DNA of 52,191 bases from Desulfobacter latus (GTDB lineage Bacteria > Desulfobacterota > Desulfobacteria > Desulfobacterales > Desulfobacteraceae). The DNA lies in contig NZ_JACADJ010000024.1 of the NCBI RefSeq assembly GCF_013389365.1, forward strand, positions 1 through 52,191, written 5' to 3'. Below the pieces are notes generated by a model. That model worked only from the letters and a program-made list of their open reading frames with translations, did not search any database and was not told the DNA's origin. Shown piece after piece: positions 1-8,492 of this stretch (position 1 is its first letter; every line of letters starts with the position of its first letter). A program made the position numbers and the translations under genes.

Positions 1-121
1 TGCTTTCCCTATGACTTAGGAACTTGCTTATAGATTATGATACATGCATCCTCCAATTTTTTTGACAACCTTCTATTATACCACATAAGTTTTATAAGTT
101 TATCAATTCATTTGCAAACCA

Positions 122-319
122 CTATAATTCACTCCTCTGTAAGGAGGCTTTCTGGGCATTCCATCCTTGTGATGACCATCCGAGAGCTTCCTCTTTTGGT
201 TTGCCAAAAATTTTGTATCTTATGGCAAAGTATCGGTCAGGTTTTCCATTATGTTTTCGATCTGGATGTTCTCGATAACGTACTCCTGGAAATTGCGTTT
301 TTGTCCATTTATATCCCAT
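122..319 (-). pseudogene. Integrase (tyrosine recombinase) N-terminal fragment
   Basis: The 65-residue reading frame starts MGYKWTKTQFPGVRYREHP and continues with KPDRYFAIRYK. This pattern resembles the N-terminal arm-type DNA-binding domain of P4-like island integrases. A full integrase is about 350-400 residues, and the catalytic domain with its R...HxxR...Y residues is absent, so this is a remnant. A very strong ribosome binding site (GAGGAGG, near 325-335) precedes the ATG, so the original start survives. A tRNA-Arg 3' fragment lies about 200 bp to its right. Family assignment rests on pattern recognition. Confidence 0.65.
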
Positions 320-408
320 AAGCCCTCCTCCTCAATATTCTAAAACCATCTTTTCTAAACTACATTTTTTTTAGTCTACCAGATCAAGTGGTCTCGTCAA
401 GAAAAATT

Positions 409-427
409 TGTCCCACTCCTGTCCCAC
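409..427. repeat. Two TGTCCCAC direct repeats between integrase remnant and att site
   Basis: TGTCCCAC occurs at 409-416 and again at 420-427, an 11-bp period. Short direct repeats between an integrase gene and its attachment site can be arm-type binding sites. That role is inference. The rest of 320-526 shows no gene. Confidence 0.3.
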
Positions 428-526
428 CTTTTTGAGGTTGCTTAGGGCACTACAGGGAAAAGTCGATTTCTTAATTAATTGTTATTATAGTATAAATTGA
501 TTTCATGGAGGTGCTGGGAGTGCTTA

Positions 527-580
527 GTCAACTGACTACGAATCAAGGGGTCGCGTGTTCGAATCGCGCCGGGCGCGCCA
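527..580 (+). tRNA. tRNA-Arg(ACG) 3' fragment, probable attachment-site half
   Basis: The stretch contains an anticodon loop CTACGAA (anticodon ACG), a T-arm with loop TTCGAAT closed by GCGTG/CGCGC, a 3' acceptor strand CGGGCGC, a discriminator G and encoded CCA at 578-580. The matching 5' acceptor strand (GCGCCCG) is absent upstream, and no tRNA-like sequence precedes about 525, so this is a 3' part of a tRNA gene, not a complete one. A terminator follows directly. Together with the integrase fragment to the left, it is best read as the far attachment site of an element integrated into a tRNA-Arg gene, with the element lying leftward. Confidence 0.6.
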
Positions 581-598
581 CAAACGATAAGGGTTTTC

Positions 599-626
599 GG
601 CTTTTTGGTTGAAAGCCTTTTTTTTT
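599..626 (+). terminator. Rho-independent terminator after the tRNA-Arg fragment
   Basis: The stem GGCTTT (599-604) pairs with AAAGCC (612-617) across a 7-nt loop and is followed by a run of nine T. It probably is the original terminator of the tRNA-Arg gene. The interval 627-837 shows no gene or clear site. Confidence 0.75.
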
Positions 627-837
627 CTAGCATTTTCCGAAGTTTTTTTACAGTGATTCCTTAAAAACTATTTCCTCCAACCTTTTAGGCCCATGGTCAA
701 AATAGAATCGTCCATCTGTTTGTCTTTTAAGCCGCCTTCGGCTTTACGCCAACGAATATTAGGAACAATCTGATTACGTTAACTATAACTATGAAGCTGC
801 TTCGATGCTCTGAATTGCTGGGGAAAGCAGGAAATTG

Positions 838-890
838 TTGACACTTTTTATCTGCTTTGATAATTTTTACGTCTTATAAAAATTATCAAA
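838..890 (+). promoter_or_regulatory. Sigma-70 promoter overlapped by a perfect 14-bp inverted repeat
   Basis: TTGACA (838-843), a 17-bp spacer and TAATTT (861-866) form a near-consensus promoter for the gene starting at 922. A perfect inverted repeat, TTTGATAATTTTTA (856-869) against TAAAAATTATCAAA (877-890) with a 7-bp centre, covers the -10 box and the predicted start point. It could be an operator or a 5' leader hairpin. Confidence 0.6.
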
Positions 891-921
891 CGTTTTAAAA
901 TCAGGACAAAATGAGGATTTT

Positions 922-1257
922 ATGGTTCAAGATTATGATGATGATATTATTGAGTTGACCGAAGTGTTCACCGAAGAATCATCCCCCAAAGATCAGGATT
1001 TAATTGAACTGACCCAGGAACCCCCTGATTCGGAAGCGTTGCTTTCCGAAGATATTTCTTTAGCCCGAAAAGACGGTGAGGATATTATGCCGTCACTGGA
1101 CCGAGGCGAATTAGAAGCTGTCCTTGAAAAAGTTATAGAGAAAAAGTTTTCCGGAATTATTGAAAAAATTCTTTTTGAAGTAATGGAAAAGGTGATCAAG
1201 CGTGAAATAGAAGATATTAAAGCAGGACTTAAAAAAGATCTTGATGATATCGGTTAG
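922..1257 (+). CDS. Small acidic hypothetical protein
   Basis: I do not recognise the family of this 111-residue protein. The N-terminal half is strongly acidic and carries two related short motifs (DIIELTEVFTEE near residue 8 and DLIELTQEPPD near 26). The C-terminal half (about 60-111) is predicted helical or coiled coil, with alternating Lys/Glu and hydrophobic residues (LEKVIEKKFSGIIEKILFE). There is no signal peptide or membrane segment. An ATGAGG ribosome binding site sits 8 bp before the ATG, and a good promoter lies at 838-866. The composition suggests a small cytoplasmic adaptor or regulatory protein, but no function can be assigned. Confidence 0.7.
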   Translation: MVQDYDDDIIELTEVFTEESSPKDQDLIELTQEPPDSEALLSEDISLARKDGEDIMPSLDRGELEAVLEKVIEKKFSGIIEKILFEVMEKVIKREIEDIKAGLKKDLDDIG

Positions 1258-1286
1258 GCCCATGGGCCTTAGACCTCATTAAACGA

Positions 1287-1315
1287 TTGACTTAATTTTT
1301 AAAAATATTTATTAA
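1287..1315 (+). promoter_or_regulatory. Near-consensus sigma-70 promoter for the ncRNA candidate
   Basis: TTGACT (1287-1292), exactly 17 bp, then TATTAA (1310-1315). It lies 30 bp after the previous stop codon and about 310 bp before valS, with a terminator between it and valS, so its product should be a short RNA beginning near 1321-1323. Confidence 0.65.
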
Positions 1316-1321
1316 GGCTTG

Positions 1322-1514
1322 GGATCAGATTAAAAACTCTCTAAATATGACTTATGATTTTAAGTTGTATTTAAGGTGCGTTACTGGGTGCATATTCGAA
1401 ATATGTTCCTAATGGCGCAATGCGCAAGACGGCTTAAAAGCCAAGTCATATTATGGATGGTTTTATTTTGATTGATAGGCTGACGTGCCGGGGATTGATT
1501 CAATCCCCTTTTTT
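1322..1514 (+). ncRNA. Candidate structured ncRNA of ~190 nt, 6S-like in size and shape
   Basis: The interval has its own promoter (1287-1315) and terminator (1490-1514) and no credible reading frame. It folds by eye as one long rod: ATCA (1324-1327) with TGAT (1473-1476); AAAAC (1333-1337) with GTTTT (1460-1464); AATATGACTT (1344-1353) with AAGTCATATT (1443-1452), 10 perfect pairs; TTTTAAGTTGT (1358-1368) with ACGGCTTAAAA (1429-1439), 11 pairs including G-U; and an apical hairpin GCATATT/AATATGT (1390-1406). Length and rod shape recall 6S RNA, but I cannot match the 6S consensus bubble, so identity is open. Confidence 0.5.
1490..1514 (+). terminator. Strong rho-independent terminator
   Basis: GGGGATTG (1490-1497) pairs with CAATCCCC (1501-1508) over a 3-nt loop, followed by TTTTTT. 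It closes the ncRNA candidate and separates it from valS. The interval 1515-1633 also holds an imperfect hairpin with ATGACA/TGTCAT arms near 1575-1607, but no clear promoter for valS was found. Confidence 0.85.
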
Positions 1515-1633
1515 CATTAAACAGCCTTGGACTGCCGTGACTTTTTTACACGCATGGTGGTTTACGACAAAACATGACACAATTCCCTGATAATAAGGGG
1601 ATGTCATATTAAAAGGGTTTGAGGAGTTGAATT

Positions 1634-4303
1634 ATGTGTTCGGATTCCCTGGACAAAGGATATTCGCCAAAAGAAATTGAAGAGAAATGGTATTCATTCT
1701 GGCTTGAAAACGGTTTTTTCAAAGCTGAAGACAAAAGTGACAGAATCCCTTTTTCAATTGTGATTCCACCACCCAACGTCACTGGCGTGCTCCATATGGG
1801 TCATGCACTGAACAACGTGATCCAGGATATCATGTGCAGATACAGAAGGCTTTTGGGACAGAATGTTCTATGGATGCCGGGAACTGATCACGCTGGAATC
1901 GCCACCCAGAATGTGGTTGAACGCAAACTGGCCGCTGAAGGCAAAAACCGTGATCAGGTCGGACGGGAAGCCTTTATTGAAGAAGTATGGAAATGGCGGG
2001 AAAAATCAGGTGGGGCTATCATCAACCAGCTCAAGCGTCTTGGTGCATCCTGTGACTGGGACCGGGAACGCTTTACCATGGACGAAGGACTCTCCGAAGC
2101 CGTGCGCAAGGTATTTGTCCGTCTATACAAAGAGGGTCTAATCTATGAAGACCAGTATATCATTAACTGGTGTCCCAGATGCAAAACCGCACTCGCAGAT
2201 CTTGAGGTCGAATATGAAGAAAAGGACGGTTACCTTTATTATATCCGATACCCGTTCAAAGGCAACCGGAAAACAGGGCTGACCGTTGCCACCACCCGGC
2301 CTGAAACCCTGTTTGGGGATATGGCCGTGGCTGTTAACCCCGAAGACGAACGGTTTAAAGACCTTGGGGAAACAGAAGTTCAATTACCCTTGACAGACCG
2401 GGTAATTCCCATTATCCGAGATGACTATGTGGACACCCAGTTTGGTACAGGTGCCCTGAAAGTCACGCCGGCGCATGATCCCAATGATTTTCATCTGGGT
2501 GAAAAACACGACTTGAAAAAATTAAAGGTCATTGATGATGAAGGTGTAATGCTTGAAGGGGCAGGGCGTTTTGCAGGCCTTGACCGGTTTGAATGCCGCA
2601 AAAAAGCGGTTGAAGCGCTTGAAGAGCTGGGATTGCTTGAGAAAAAAGAACCCTTAAAGCACAGCGTGGGCAATTGCTACCGCTGCCACACCGATGTTGA
2701 GCCTTCTATTTCCAAACAATGGTTTGTCAAGGTAGAACCGTTGGCTGCAAAGGCAGCCCAGGCCGTACGGGACGGTAGAACCCGGATTATTCCTGACAAC
2801 TGGTCAAAAACCTATTTTGAATGGATGGACAATATCAGGGACTGGTGCATATCCCGTCAAATCTGGTGGGGGCATCGCATCCCTGTATGGAAATGTCCGG
2901 AATGCAAGGAAGTTATTGTTGAAGAGACTGATCCTGATGCCTGCCCCAAGTGTGGATCAAAAAATATTGTCCAGGAAACCGATGTGCTTGATACCTGGTT
3001 CTCTTCGGCGCTCTGGCCCTTTTCCACCATGGGCTGGCCTGAAAATACGGATCTTTTGAAGACCTTTTATCCCACCAATGTCCTGGTTACAGGGTTTGAT
3101 ATTCTGTTTTTCTGGGTTGCCAGAATGATGATGATGGGTATTCATTTTATGGACGATGAAATTCCGTTCAAAGATGTGTATATCCATGCCCTGGTCCGGG
3201 ATGAACACGGCAAAAAAATGTCCAAGTCCAAGGGCAATGTGATTGATCCGCTCAAGGTGATCGATGAATACGGCGCAGATGCGTTCAGGTTTACGCTGGC
3301 TGCTTTTGCTGCCCAGGGCCGGGATGTTAAGATGTCCGAATCAAGGGTGGAAGGGTACAGAAATTTTGTTAACAAGCTGTGGAATGCCGCCCGGTTCACC
3401 TTGATGCACATTACGGAAAAAGACGCATTGACGGATAATCTTGATCTGACCCTGACGGACCGTTGGATTTTGTCCAGGTGTGCTGAAACCGCTTTGGCCG
3501 TGAAACAAGGCATTGAGGAATACCGGTTCAATGAAGCTGCTTCCGCGGTTTATCAGTTTGTATGGCATGAATTCTGCGACTGGTATCTTGAAGCTGCCAA
3601 ACCCGCCCTGTATGAGAAATTAGGGGCTGACCAGCGCGACACTGCCCGTGGTGTTCTGGCAAAAGTGCTTGAAGATATTATTATCATGCTGCATCCCTTT
3701 ATGCCCTTTGTTACCGAAGAAATTTATAATATTCTTCCGGGCACAAGCGGCTCTGTCATGAAGGCAGCGTTTCCCTATAATGATAATGATTTCAAAAAGT
3801 TCAAAAATTCAGCCTGTGAAAAAGAGATGGAATTCATGTTCTCTTTGATTTCCGGTATCCGCAATATCAGATCCGAAATGAACATCCAGCCCTCCACCCG
3901 GGTTAAAGTCCTGGCCACCACGGCAGATAATGCAGAAAAACTGCTGATTGCCGAAAATAAATCCGTCATTATTAATCTTGCAACACTTGAGAACCTCTCT
4001 TTTTGTAATCCAGACAATCCGCCTGAATCCTCAGCCACCACAGTTTCAGGTGCCACCACCTGTTATGTCTGCCTTGACGGTGTAATTGATTTTGACAAAG
4101 AAATCAGTCGTCTTGAAAAGGAGCTGGAGAAAAACACCAAAGAGTTGAATGGTATCCAGAAACGGTTGAACAATGACAGTTTCCTTGAGAAAGCCCCGGA
4201 AGATGTTATTGATAAGGTCCGGACACAGCATGAAGAACTTAAAGAAAAGCAGGATAAAATTACGGTGAACCTGGATCGGGTTAAGAATCTGAAACAAGAT
4301 TAA
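1634..4303 (+). CDS. valS: Valyl-tRNA synthetase
   Basis: Charges tRNA-Val with valine in the cytoplasm. The 889 residues match the usual length. The class I signature HIGH appears as HMGH at residues 54-57 and KMSKS at 528-532. The editing (CP1) domain is recognisable from TTRPETLFGDMAVAVNP and GTGALKVTPAHDPNDF. A CxxC...CxxC zinc-ribbon-like insert lies at about 421-439. The anticodon-binding domain and the C-terminal coiled-coil arm (about 820-889, DKEISRLEKELEKNTKEL), typical of bacterial ValRS, complete the protein. GAGGAG precedes the ATG by 7 bp. nadC follows 9 bp downstream, so the two are probably cotranscribed. Confidence 0.98.
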   Translation: MCSDSLDKGYSPKEIEEKWYSFWLENGFFKAEDKSDRIPFSIVIPPPNVTGVLHMGHALNNVIQDIMCRYRRLLGQNVLWMPGTDHAGIATQNVVERKLAAEGKNRDQVGREAFIEEVWKWREKSGGAIINQLKRLGASCDWDRERFTMDEGLSEAVRKVFVRLYKEGLIYEDQYIINWCPRCKTALADLEVEYEEKDGYLYYIRYPFKGNRKTGLTVATTRPETLFGDMAVAVNPEDERFKDLGETEVQLPLTDRVIPIIRDDYVDTQFGTGALKVTPAHDPNDFHLGEKHDLKKLKVIDDEGVMLEGAGRFAGLDRFECRKKAVEALEELGLLEKKEPLKHSVGNCYRCHTDVEPSISKQWFVKVEPLAAKAAQAVRDGRTRIIPDNWSKTYFEWMDNIRDWCISRQIWWGHRIPVWKCPECKEVIVEETDPDACPKCGSKNIVQETDVLDTWFSSALWPFSTMGWPENTDLLKTFYPTNVLVTGFDILFFWVARMMMMGIHFMDDEIPFKDVYIHALVRDEHGKKMSKSKGNVIDPLKVIDEYGADAFRFTLAAFAAQGRDVKMSESRVEGYRNFVNKLWNAARFTLMHITEKDALTDNLDLTLTDRWILSRCAETALAVKQGIEEYRFNEAASAVYQFVWHEFCDWYLEAAKPALYEKLGADQRDTARGVLAKVLEDIIIMLHPFMPFVTEEIYNILPGTSGSVMKAAFPYNDNDFKKFKNSACEKEMEFMFSLISGIRNIRSEMNIQPSTRVKVLATTADNAEKLLIAENKSVIINLATLENLSFCNPDNPPESSATTVSGATTCYVCLDGVIDFDKEISRLEKELEKNTKELNGIQKRLNNDSFLEKAPEDVIDKVRTQHEELKEKQDKITVNLDRVKNLKQD

Positions 4304-4312
4304 ACTTATATT

Positions 4313-5143
4313 ATGAATACGACAGAACAGATCATCCGGCTGGCGCTTTTTGAAGATACCTGTCTTGGGGATGTGACCACGGAAAGTATTTTTCTTCATC
4401 CCCAGAAAAAAACCGCCGGCATTGTTGCAAAACAAGAGTTTATCCTGGCAGGAACGGATGTAGCCAAAAAGGTGTTCCATGCTGTAGATTCGTCAACGGT
4501 ATGTAAGCTTCATTTTAATGATTCGGACACCATTCAAAAAGATGATGTGATCTTTACCATCATCGGCGATATCCGCTCGCTTTTAACCGCCGAACGTGTG
4601 GCGTTAAATTTTTTGCAGCGGCTTTCCGGTATTGCAACCCTGACACGAAAATTTGTCAATACACTGGATAATCCCAAAGTCAGGCTGGTAGATACAAGAA
4701 AAACAACACCCGGCTGGCGAAAAATTGAAAAAGATGCGGTCAGGGCCGGGGGGGGCTTTAATCACAGATTTGCCCTTTATGACGGTGTTCTGATCAAGGA
4801 CAATCATATCACGGCCGCCGGTTCCATTGCCGCGGCCGTATCCCTTGTCCGGGACAGGGCATCCCATCTGATGAAGGTGGAAGTGGAGGTCTCGGATATG
4901 TCCCAGGTGCAGCAGGCCCTTGATGCCCAGGCGGATGTGATCATGCTGGATAACATGGATATTGATGAAATGGCCAAAGCCGTGACGTTGATCGGAAAGC
5001 GGGCCGTGGTGGAAGCATCGGGTAATGTCTGTTTGCAGACATTAAACGCCATTGCCGGCACCGGCGTGGATATAATTTCCTGCGGCGCGCTCACCCATCA
5101 TGCGGTATCCGTTGATTTAAGCATGCGCATTACCCCGGATTAA
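4313..5143 (+). CDS. nadC: Nicotinate-nucleotide pyrophosphorylase (quinolinate phosphoribosyltransferase)
   Basis: Converts quinolinate and PRPP to nicotinate mononucleotide in de novo NAD synthesis. At 276 residues it has the normal length. The signature segment DTRKTTPGWRKIEKDAV followed by RAGGGFNHR and DGVLIKDNHI (about 127-167) contains the conserved Arg/Lys/His ligands for quinolinate and PRPP. The C-terminal barrel shows VEVEVSD, DVIMLDNM and VEASGN. There is no clear Shine-Dalgarno, and the start lies 9 bp after valS, suggesting translational coupling. No nadA or nadB is in the window. The stop overlaps that of the convergent GGDEF gene by 4 bp. Confidence 0.97.
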   Translation: MNTTEQIIRLALFEDTCLGDVTTESIFLHPQKKTAGIVAKQEFILAGTDVAKKVFHAVDSSTVCKLHFNDSDTIQKDDVIFTIIGDIRSLLTAERVALNFLQRLSGIATLTRKFVNTLDNPKVRLVDTRKTTPGWRKIEKDAVRAGGGFNHRFALYDGVLIKDNHITAAGSIAAAVSLVRDRASHLMKVEVEVSDMSQVQQALDAQADVIMLDNMDIDEMAKAVTLIGKRAVVEASGNVCLQTLNAIAGTGVDIISCGALTHHAVSVDLSMRITPD

Positions 5144-6039
5144 GGTGCTACGGTTAAGCGGTTGCGACCGTTTTCCTTGGAAAGGTACAATGCCTTATCT
5201 GCACGTTTGATAAATGAGGTAAAGTCTTCTCCTTGCACAATTTGTGCCGCTCCAAGGCTTACAGTTACAGATGTCTGCACACCGTTTTCCGGTGTGAATA
5301 CTGCTTTTTGGACATTTTCCCTGATACGATTCCCCACCAGGCAAGCTTCTCTCAACTCTGTCTCCGGTAAAAGAACGGCAAATTCCTCACCACCATAGCG
5401 GTAGGCGGAATCCATGCGGCGCAGGCAGGAGGAGATGATCATGCCTATGCGCATCAGCACTTTATCTCCTTCCAGATGCCCCCAGGTATCATTGTATTTC
5501 TTAAAAAAATCGAGATCTAGGATAAGAAGGGATAAATTTCGGGAATAGCGCTGAAAACGTTCGACTTCCTGCTTGATTTGATGAAAAAACTGCCGGGAAT
5601 TGAACAGGTTTGTTAACCCGTCGGTTATGGCCAACTGTTTCATCTCCTCTAGGAGCTTATCCCTTTCCTTTTTAAATGCAGCTTCTCTGAGCATGCGTTT
5701 GATTCTTAAGTCCAGCTCTTCAAAGCGAAAGGGCTTGAAAATGAAATCACTGGCCCCGGCATTGATGGCCTCTTCGTAGGAGTACTCAGCAGAATAACCG
5801 GTCATAACCATGACATCAATAGCGTACTGCTCCCTGATCAATCGGGTGAGTTCAAGTCCGTCCATCCCCTGCATCATGATATCCGTTAAAACAATATCGG
5901 GCTGAAACGTTTTTAGCATGTTAACGGCCTGGAATGCATTTTCAGCACTTTTGACATCATAGGTCATTAGTGCTAAAAATTCTTCCACTGATTCCTTAAT
6001 TGCTATATCATCATCAACAATGAGGATGGCATGCGCCAT
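5140..6039 (-). CDS. Response regulator with GGDEF output domain (diguanylate cyclase)
   Basis: A PleD/WspR-like protein of 299 residues that would make cyclic di-GMP when its receiver is phosphorylated. The receiver (about 1-120) shows the acidic pair in VDDDIA, the phosphoacceptor Asp in VLTDIMMQGMDG, and the conserved Lys in FIFKPF. A short coiled coil (KKERDKLLEEMKQLA) links it to the GGDEF domain (about 135-299). The active site reads GGEEF, and an RxxD inhibitory site (RRMD) stands five residues upstream, so product inhibition is likely. I chose ATG 6039 because GGAG precedes it by 7 nt; an upstream in-frame TTG at 6084 has no such site. No partner kinase is adjacent. Confidence 0.93.
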   Translation of the reverse strand: MAHAILIVDDDIAIKESVEEFLALMTYDVKSAENAFQAVNMLKTFQPDIVLTDIMMQGMDGLELTRLIREQYAIDVMVMTGYSAEYSYEEAINAGASDFIFKPFRFEELDLRIKRMLREAAFKKERDKLLEEMKQLAITDGLTNLFNSRQFFHQIKQEVERFQRYSRNLSLLILDLDFFKKYNDTWGHLEGDKVLMRIGMIISSCLRRMDSAYRYGGEEFAVLLPETELREACLVGNRIRENVQKAVFTPENGVQTSVTVSLGAAQIVQGEDFTSFIKRADKALYLSKENGRNRLTVAP

Positions 6040-6094
6040 TGGCTTCTCCGATAAAAATCCGATGCAATAGAACGTCTTGAACAAGCGGCTTTTC

Positions 6095-6123
6095 TTGACA
6101 GTGTAAAATACAATTGGTAAATG
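6095..6123 (+). promoter_or_regulatory. lepA: Candidate promoter for lepA
   Basis: TTGACA (6095-6100), 17 bp, then TAAATG (6118-6123), in the 141-bp divergent gap between the GGDEF gene and lepA. The -35 is perfect and the -10 is weak. Confidence 0.4.
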
Positions 6124-6180
6124 TATAGCCCTAATTATGATAGATATGCCTTTTTTGTCAACGCTTAGTTTGGAGTCTCA

Positions 6181-7983
6181 TTGAAATATCATCAACATAA
6201 TATTAGAAACTTTTCTATTATTGCGCATATTGACCACGGCAAATCCACTTTGTCAGACCGATTAATACAACTATCCGGAATTATAGAGGATCGAGATATG
6301 AAAGAGCAGATCCTGGATTCCATGGATATTGAGCGGGAAAGGGGCATCACCATAAAATCCCAGACGGTTTCCCTTCCCTATACGGATCCGGACGGTAGAC
6401 ATTTTTTGTTGAACCTCATTGATACACCGGGGCATGTGGATTTTTCCTATGAAGTGTCAAGGGCCCTTGCTTCCTGTGAAGGGGCTTTGATACTGGCTGA
6501 CGCATCCCAGGGGGTGGAGGCCCAGACCTTGGCCAACCTGTACCTGGCCATGGAACATGAACTTGAGATCCTTCCAATCATCAATAAAATTGACCTGCCT
6601 TCGGCTGAGATCGAATGGGTCAAAAGTCAGATTGATGAAGACTTAGGCCTTGACAGTGACCAGGCGCTTCTTGTGTCCGCAAAGACGGGAACCGGTGTTG
6701 ATAAAATTTTTCAGGCTATTGTTGATAGAATACCCGGACCCACCGTTGAAGATACAGGCGCATTCAAGGCCCTGGTCTTTGATTCCCACTATGATCCCTT
6801 CCGGGGTGTTATCATTCATTTCAGAATTTTTGAGGGAAGTATCAAAAAAGGGGACCGGATACAGTTCATGTCCAATGATGCGACCTACAAGGTTGAAGAG
6901 CTGGGACTGTTCCAGATTAAACGTAATCCTATGCCCAGTCTTGAGGCCGGTCAGGTCGGGTATTTTATTGCAGGGATAAAGCTTATATCCGATGTTAAAA
7001 TCGGTGATACCGTGACCATGCCGGATAAAAGATGTGATAAAGCATTAGGTGGTTTCAGGGAACCTACGCCCGTGGTGTTTTCTTCCGTGTATCCGGTGGC
7101 TTCCGACGATTATGTGGAACTGACCGAGGCGTTGGAAAAACTCAAATTGAATGATGCGGCCCTGATTTATGAAAAGGATTCATCTGCCGCACTGGGGTTC
7201 GGGTATCGCTGTGGCTTTCTGGGACTGTTACACCTTGAAGTGGTTCAGGAACGCCTTGAACGGGAATATGATATTTCATTGATCTTAACCTCACCTTCGG
7301 TTCAGTATGAAGTCACCTATGTGTCAGGCGAAGTTAAGATTATTGATAATCCGACGGAATATCCTGATCCCACAGAAATAAAATGTGTCAGAGAACCCAT
7401 TATCAAAGCGTCCATCATTGTACCGGATAAGTATATGGGCAATGTCATGCAGGTTTGCCATGAATTTCGCGGCGTCAGCACCAATTATCAGTATTTGACC
7501 TCAAACCGCATGGAAATGAAATTTATCCTGCCTCTGGCCGAGGTGGTTTATGAATTTTATGACCGCCTTAAAAGTGTGACCCAGGGCTATGGTTCCTTTG
7601 ATTATGAAATTGCAGGCTACCAGGAGACAAATCTTGTAAAATTGGATTTTCTGATCAATGCGGAACGGGTTGACGCGCTTTCCATGCTGATTCACCGGGA
7701 CAAGGCAGAGATCAAAGCAAGAGCAGCCTGCAAAAAATTGCGTGAAGAAATTCCAAGACAGCAGTTTAAAATACCCATCCAGGGCGCCATTGGCGGCAAG
7801 ATTATTGCGAGAGAAACCATTTCTGCCTATCGCAAAGATGTTACCGCCAAATGTTATGGCGGCGATATCTCAAGAAAGCGTAAACTTTTGGAAAAACAGC
7901 GAAAAGGCAAAAAAAGAATGAAAATGGTGGGGTCTGTGGAGATCCCTCAGTCTGCTTTCCTGTCAGTATTAAAAACTGATTAA
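6181..7983 (+). CDS. lepA: Elongation factor 4 (LepA), ribosomal back-translocase GTPase
   Basis: A translational GTPase of 600 residues, the normal length, that acts on the ribosome. G1 is AHIDHGKST at residues 15-23, the effector loop is ERGITIKSQ near 55, G3 is DTPGHVDF near 82 and G4 is NKID near 138. The EF4-specific C-terminal domain (RKDVTAKCYGGDISRKRKLL) is complete. The start is TTG at 6181, with GGAG five bases upstream; this TTG directly opens the conserved N-terminus (KYHQHNIRNFSIIAHIDHG). lepA is followed by decayed sequence, not by the lepB gene it often precedes. Confidence 0.97.
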   Translation: MKYHQHNIRNFSIIAHIDHGKSTLSDRLIQLSGIIEDRDMKEQILDSMDIERERGITIKSQTVSLPYTDPDGRHFLLNLIDTPGHVDFSYEVSRALASCEGALILADASQGVEAQTLANLYLAMEHELEILPIINKIDLPSAEIEWVKSQIDEDLGLDSDQALLVSAKTGTGVDKIFQAIVDRIPGPTVEDTGAFKALVFDSHYDPFRGVIIHFRIFEGSIKKGDRIQFMSNDATYKVEELGLFQIKRNPMPSLEAGQVGYFIAGIKLISDVKIGDTVTMPDKRCDKALGGFREPTPVVFSSVYPVASDDYVELTEALEKLKLNDAALIYEKDSSAALGFGYRCGFLGLLHLEVVQERLEREYDISLILTSPSVQYEVTYVSGEVKIIDNPTEYPDPTEIKCVREPIIKASIIVPDKYMGNVMQVCHEFRGVSTNYQYLTSNRMEMKFILPLAEVVYEFYDRLKSVTQGYGSFDYEIAGYQETNLVKLDFLINAERVDALSMLIHRDKAEIKARAACKKLREEIPRQQFKIPIQGAIGGKIIARETISAYRKDVTAKCYGGDISRKRKLLEKQRKGKKRMKMVGSVEIPQSAFLSVLKTD

Positions 7984-8030
7984 CGGCCATCGGTCGCCTT
8001 GAAAGTCCGTCAGCCTGCCCACAACACGCC

Positions 8031-8483
8031 ATGAAGAAAGTTTTTATCAGATCCACCTGAATATTTTAGGGAAATTTACCTTCGGTATGGGAAGAAGTTG
8101 AGGTATTACAAAGGATTACCGAAAACAATAAATGTCTGCAGATAGCCCATTTGCTTAATCAACTGGTTGAATTGAGTGTTAATTTTTTGAATATAGATAG
8201 CTACCAACAAAAAAGGCATCCAGCACTTATGGAAATGCATGATGTCTTTCTTAATATGTGGCGTCATTGATTCCGATGAATTATCATTAATTGAAGATAA
8301 CATCATCAGCTACTACGGTGCGGGTGCGACACTCTGAGTTGCTGACAAGCAGTTGGAAAGCTTTTCACTTGATGATCTGCTGGAAAACGGATCACAACCC
8401 GGCTTGTCATTGATACCAATTACACAACGGACAAGAAAAGAATTCCTCTCTGGATGTTCGGACTGCTGGATCTTTTTAAATAG
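8031..8483 (+). pseudogene. Decayed coding remnants, family unknown
   Basis: The 509-bp gap after lepA has no intact gene but contains protein-like stretches in changing frames. A short MKKVFIRST opening begins at 8031. An open stretch without a start codon at 8070-8270 includes SVWEEVEVLQRITENNKC and QQKRHPALMEMHDVFLNMW. A terminal stretch at 8406-8483 reads TDKKRIPLWMFGLLDLFK before a stop. Stops and frame changes between them suggest one frameshifted gene. I cannot name the family. No terminator or promoter was recognised here. Confidence 0.4.
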
Positions 8484-8492
8484 TCGATAGTG

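Noticed and set aside
37-321. 94-residue plus-strand frame at the left edge
   Set aside because: It is antisense to the integrase remnant, has no ribosome site and a non-protein-like composition.
527-580. Complete tRNA-Arg gene
   Set aside because: The 5' acceptor strand and D-arm cannot be found, so only a 3' fragment is supported.
1515-1633. T-box or amino acid riboswitch before valS
   Set aside because: No T-box motif or terminator/antiterminator pair is visible next to the start; the terminator at 1490 belongs to the upstream RNA.
6040-6084. Upstream TTG start for the GGDEF response regulator
   Set aside because: The extra 15 residues precede the receiver fold, and ATG 6039 has a GGAG site at correct spacing.
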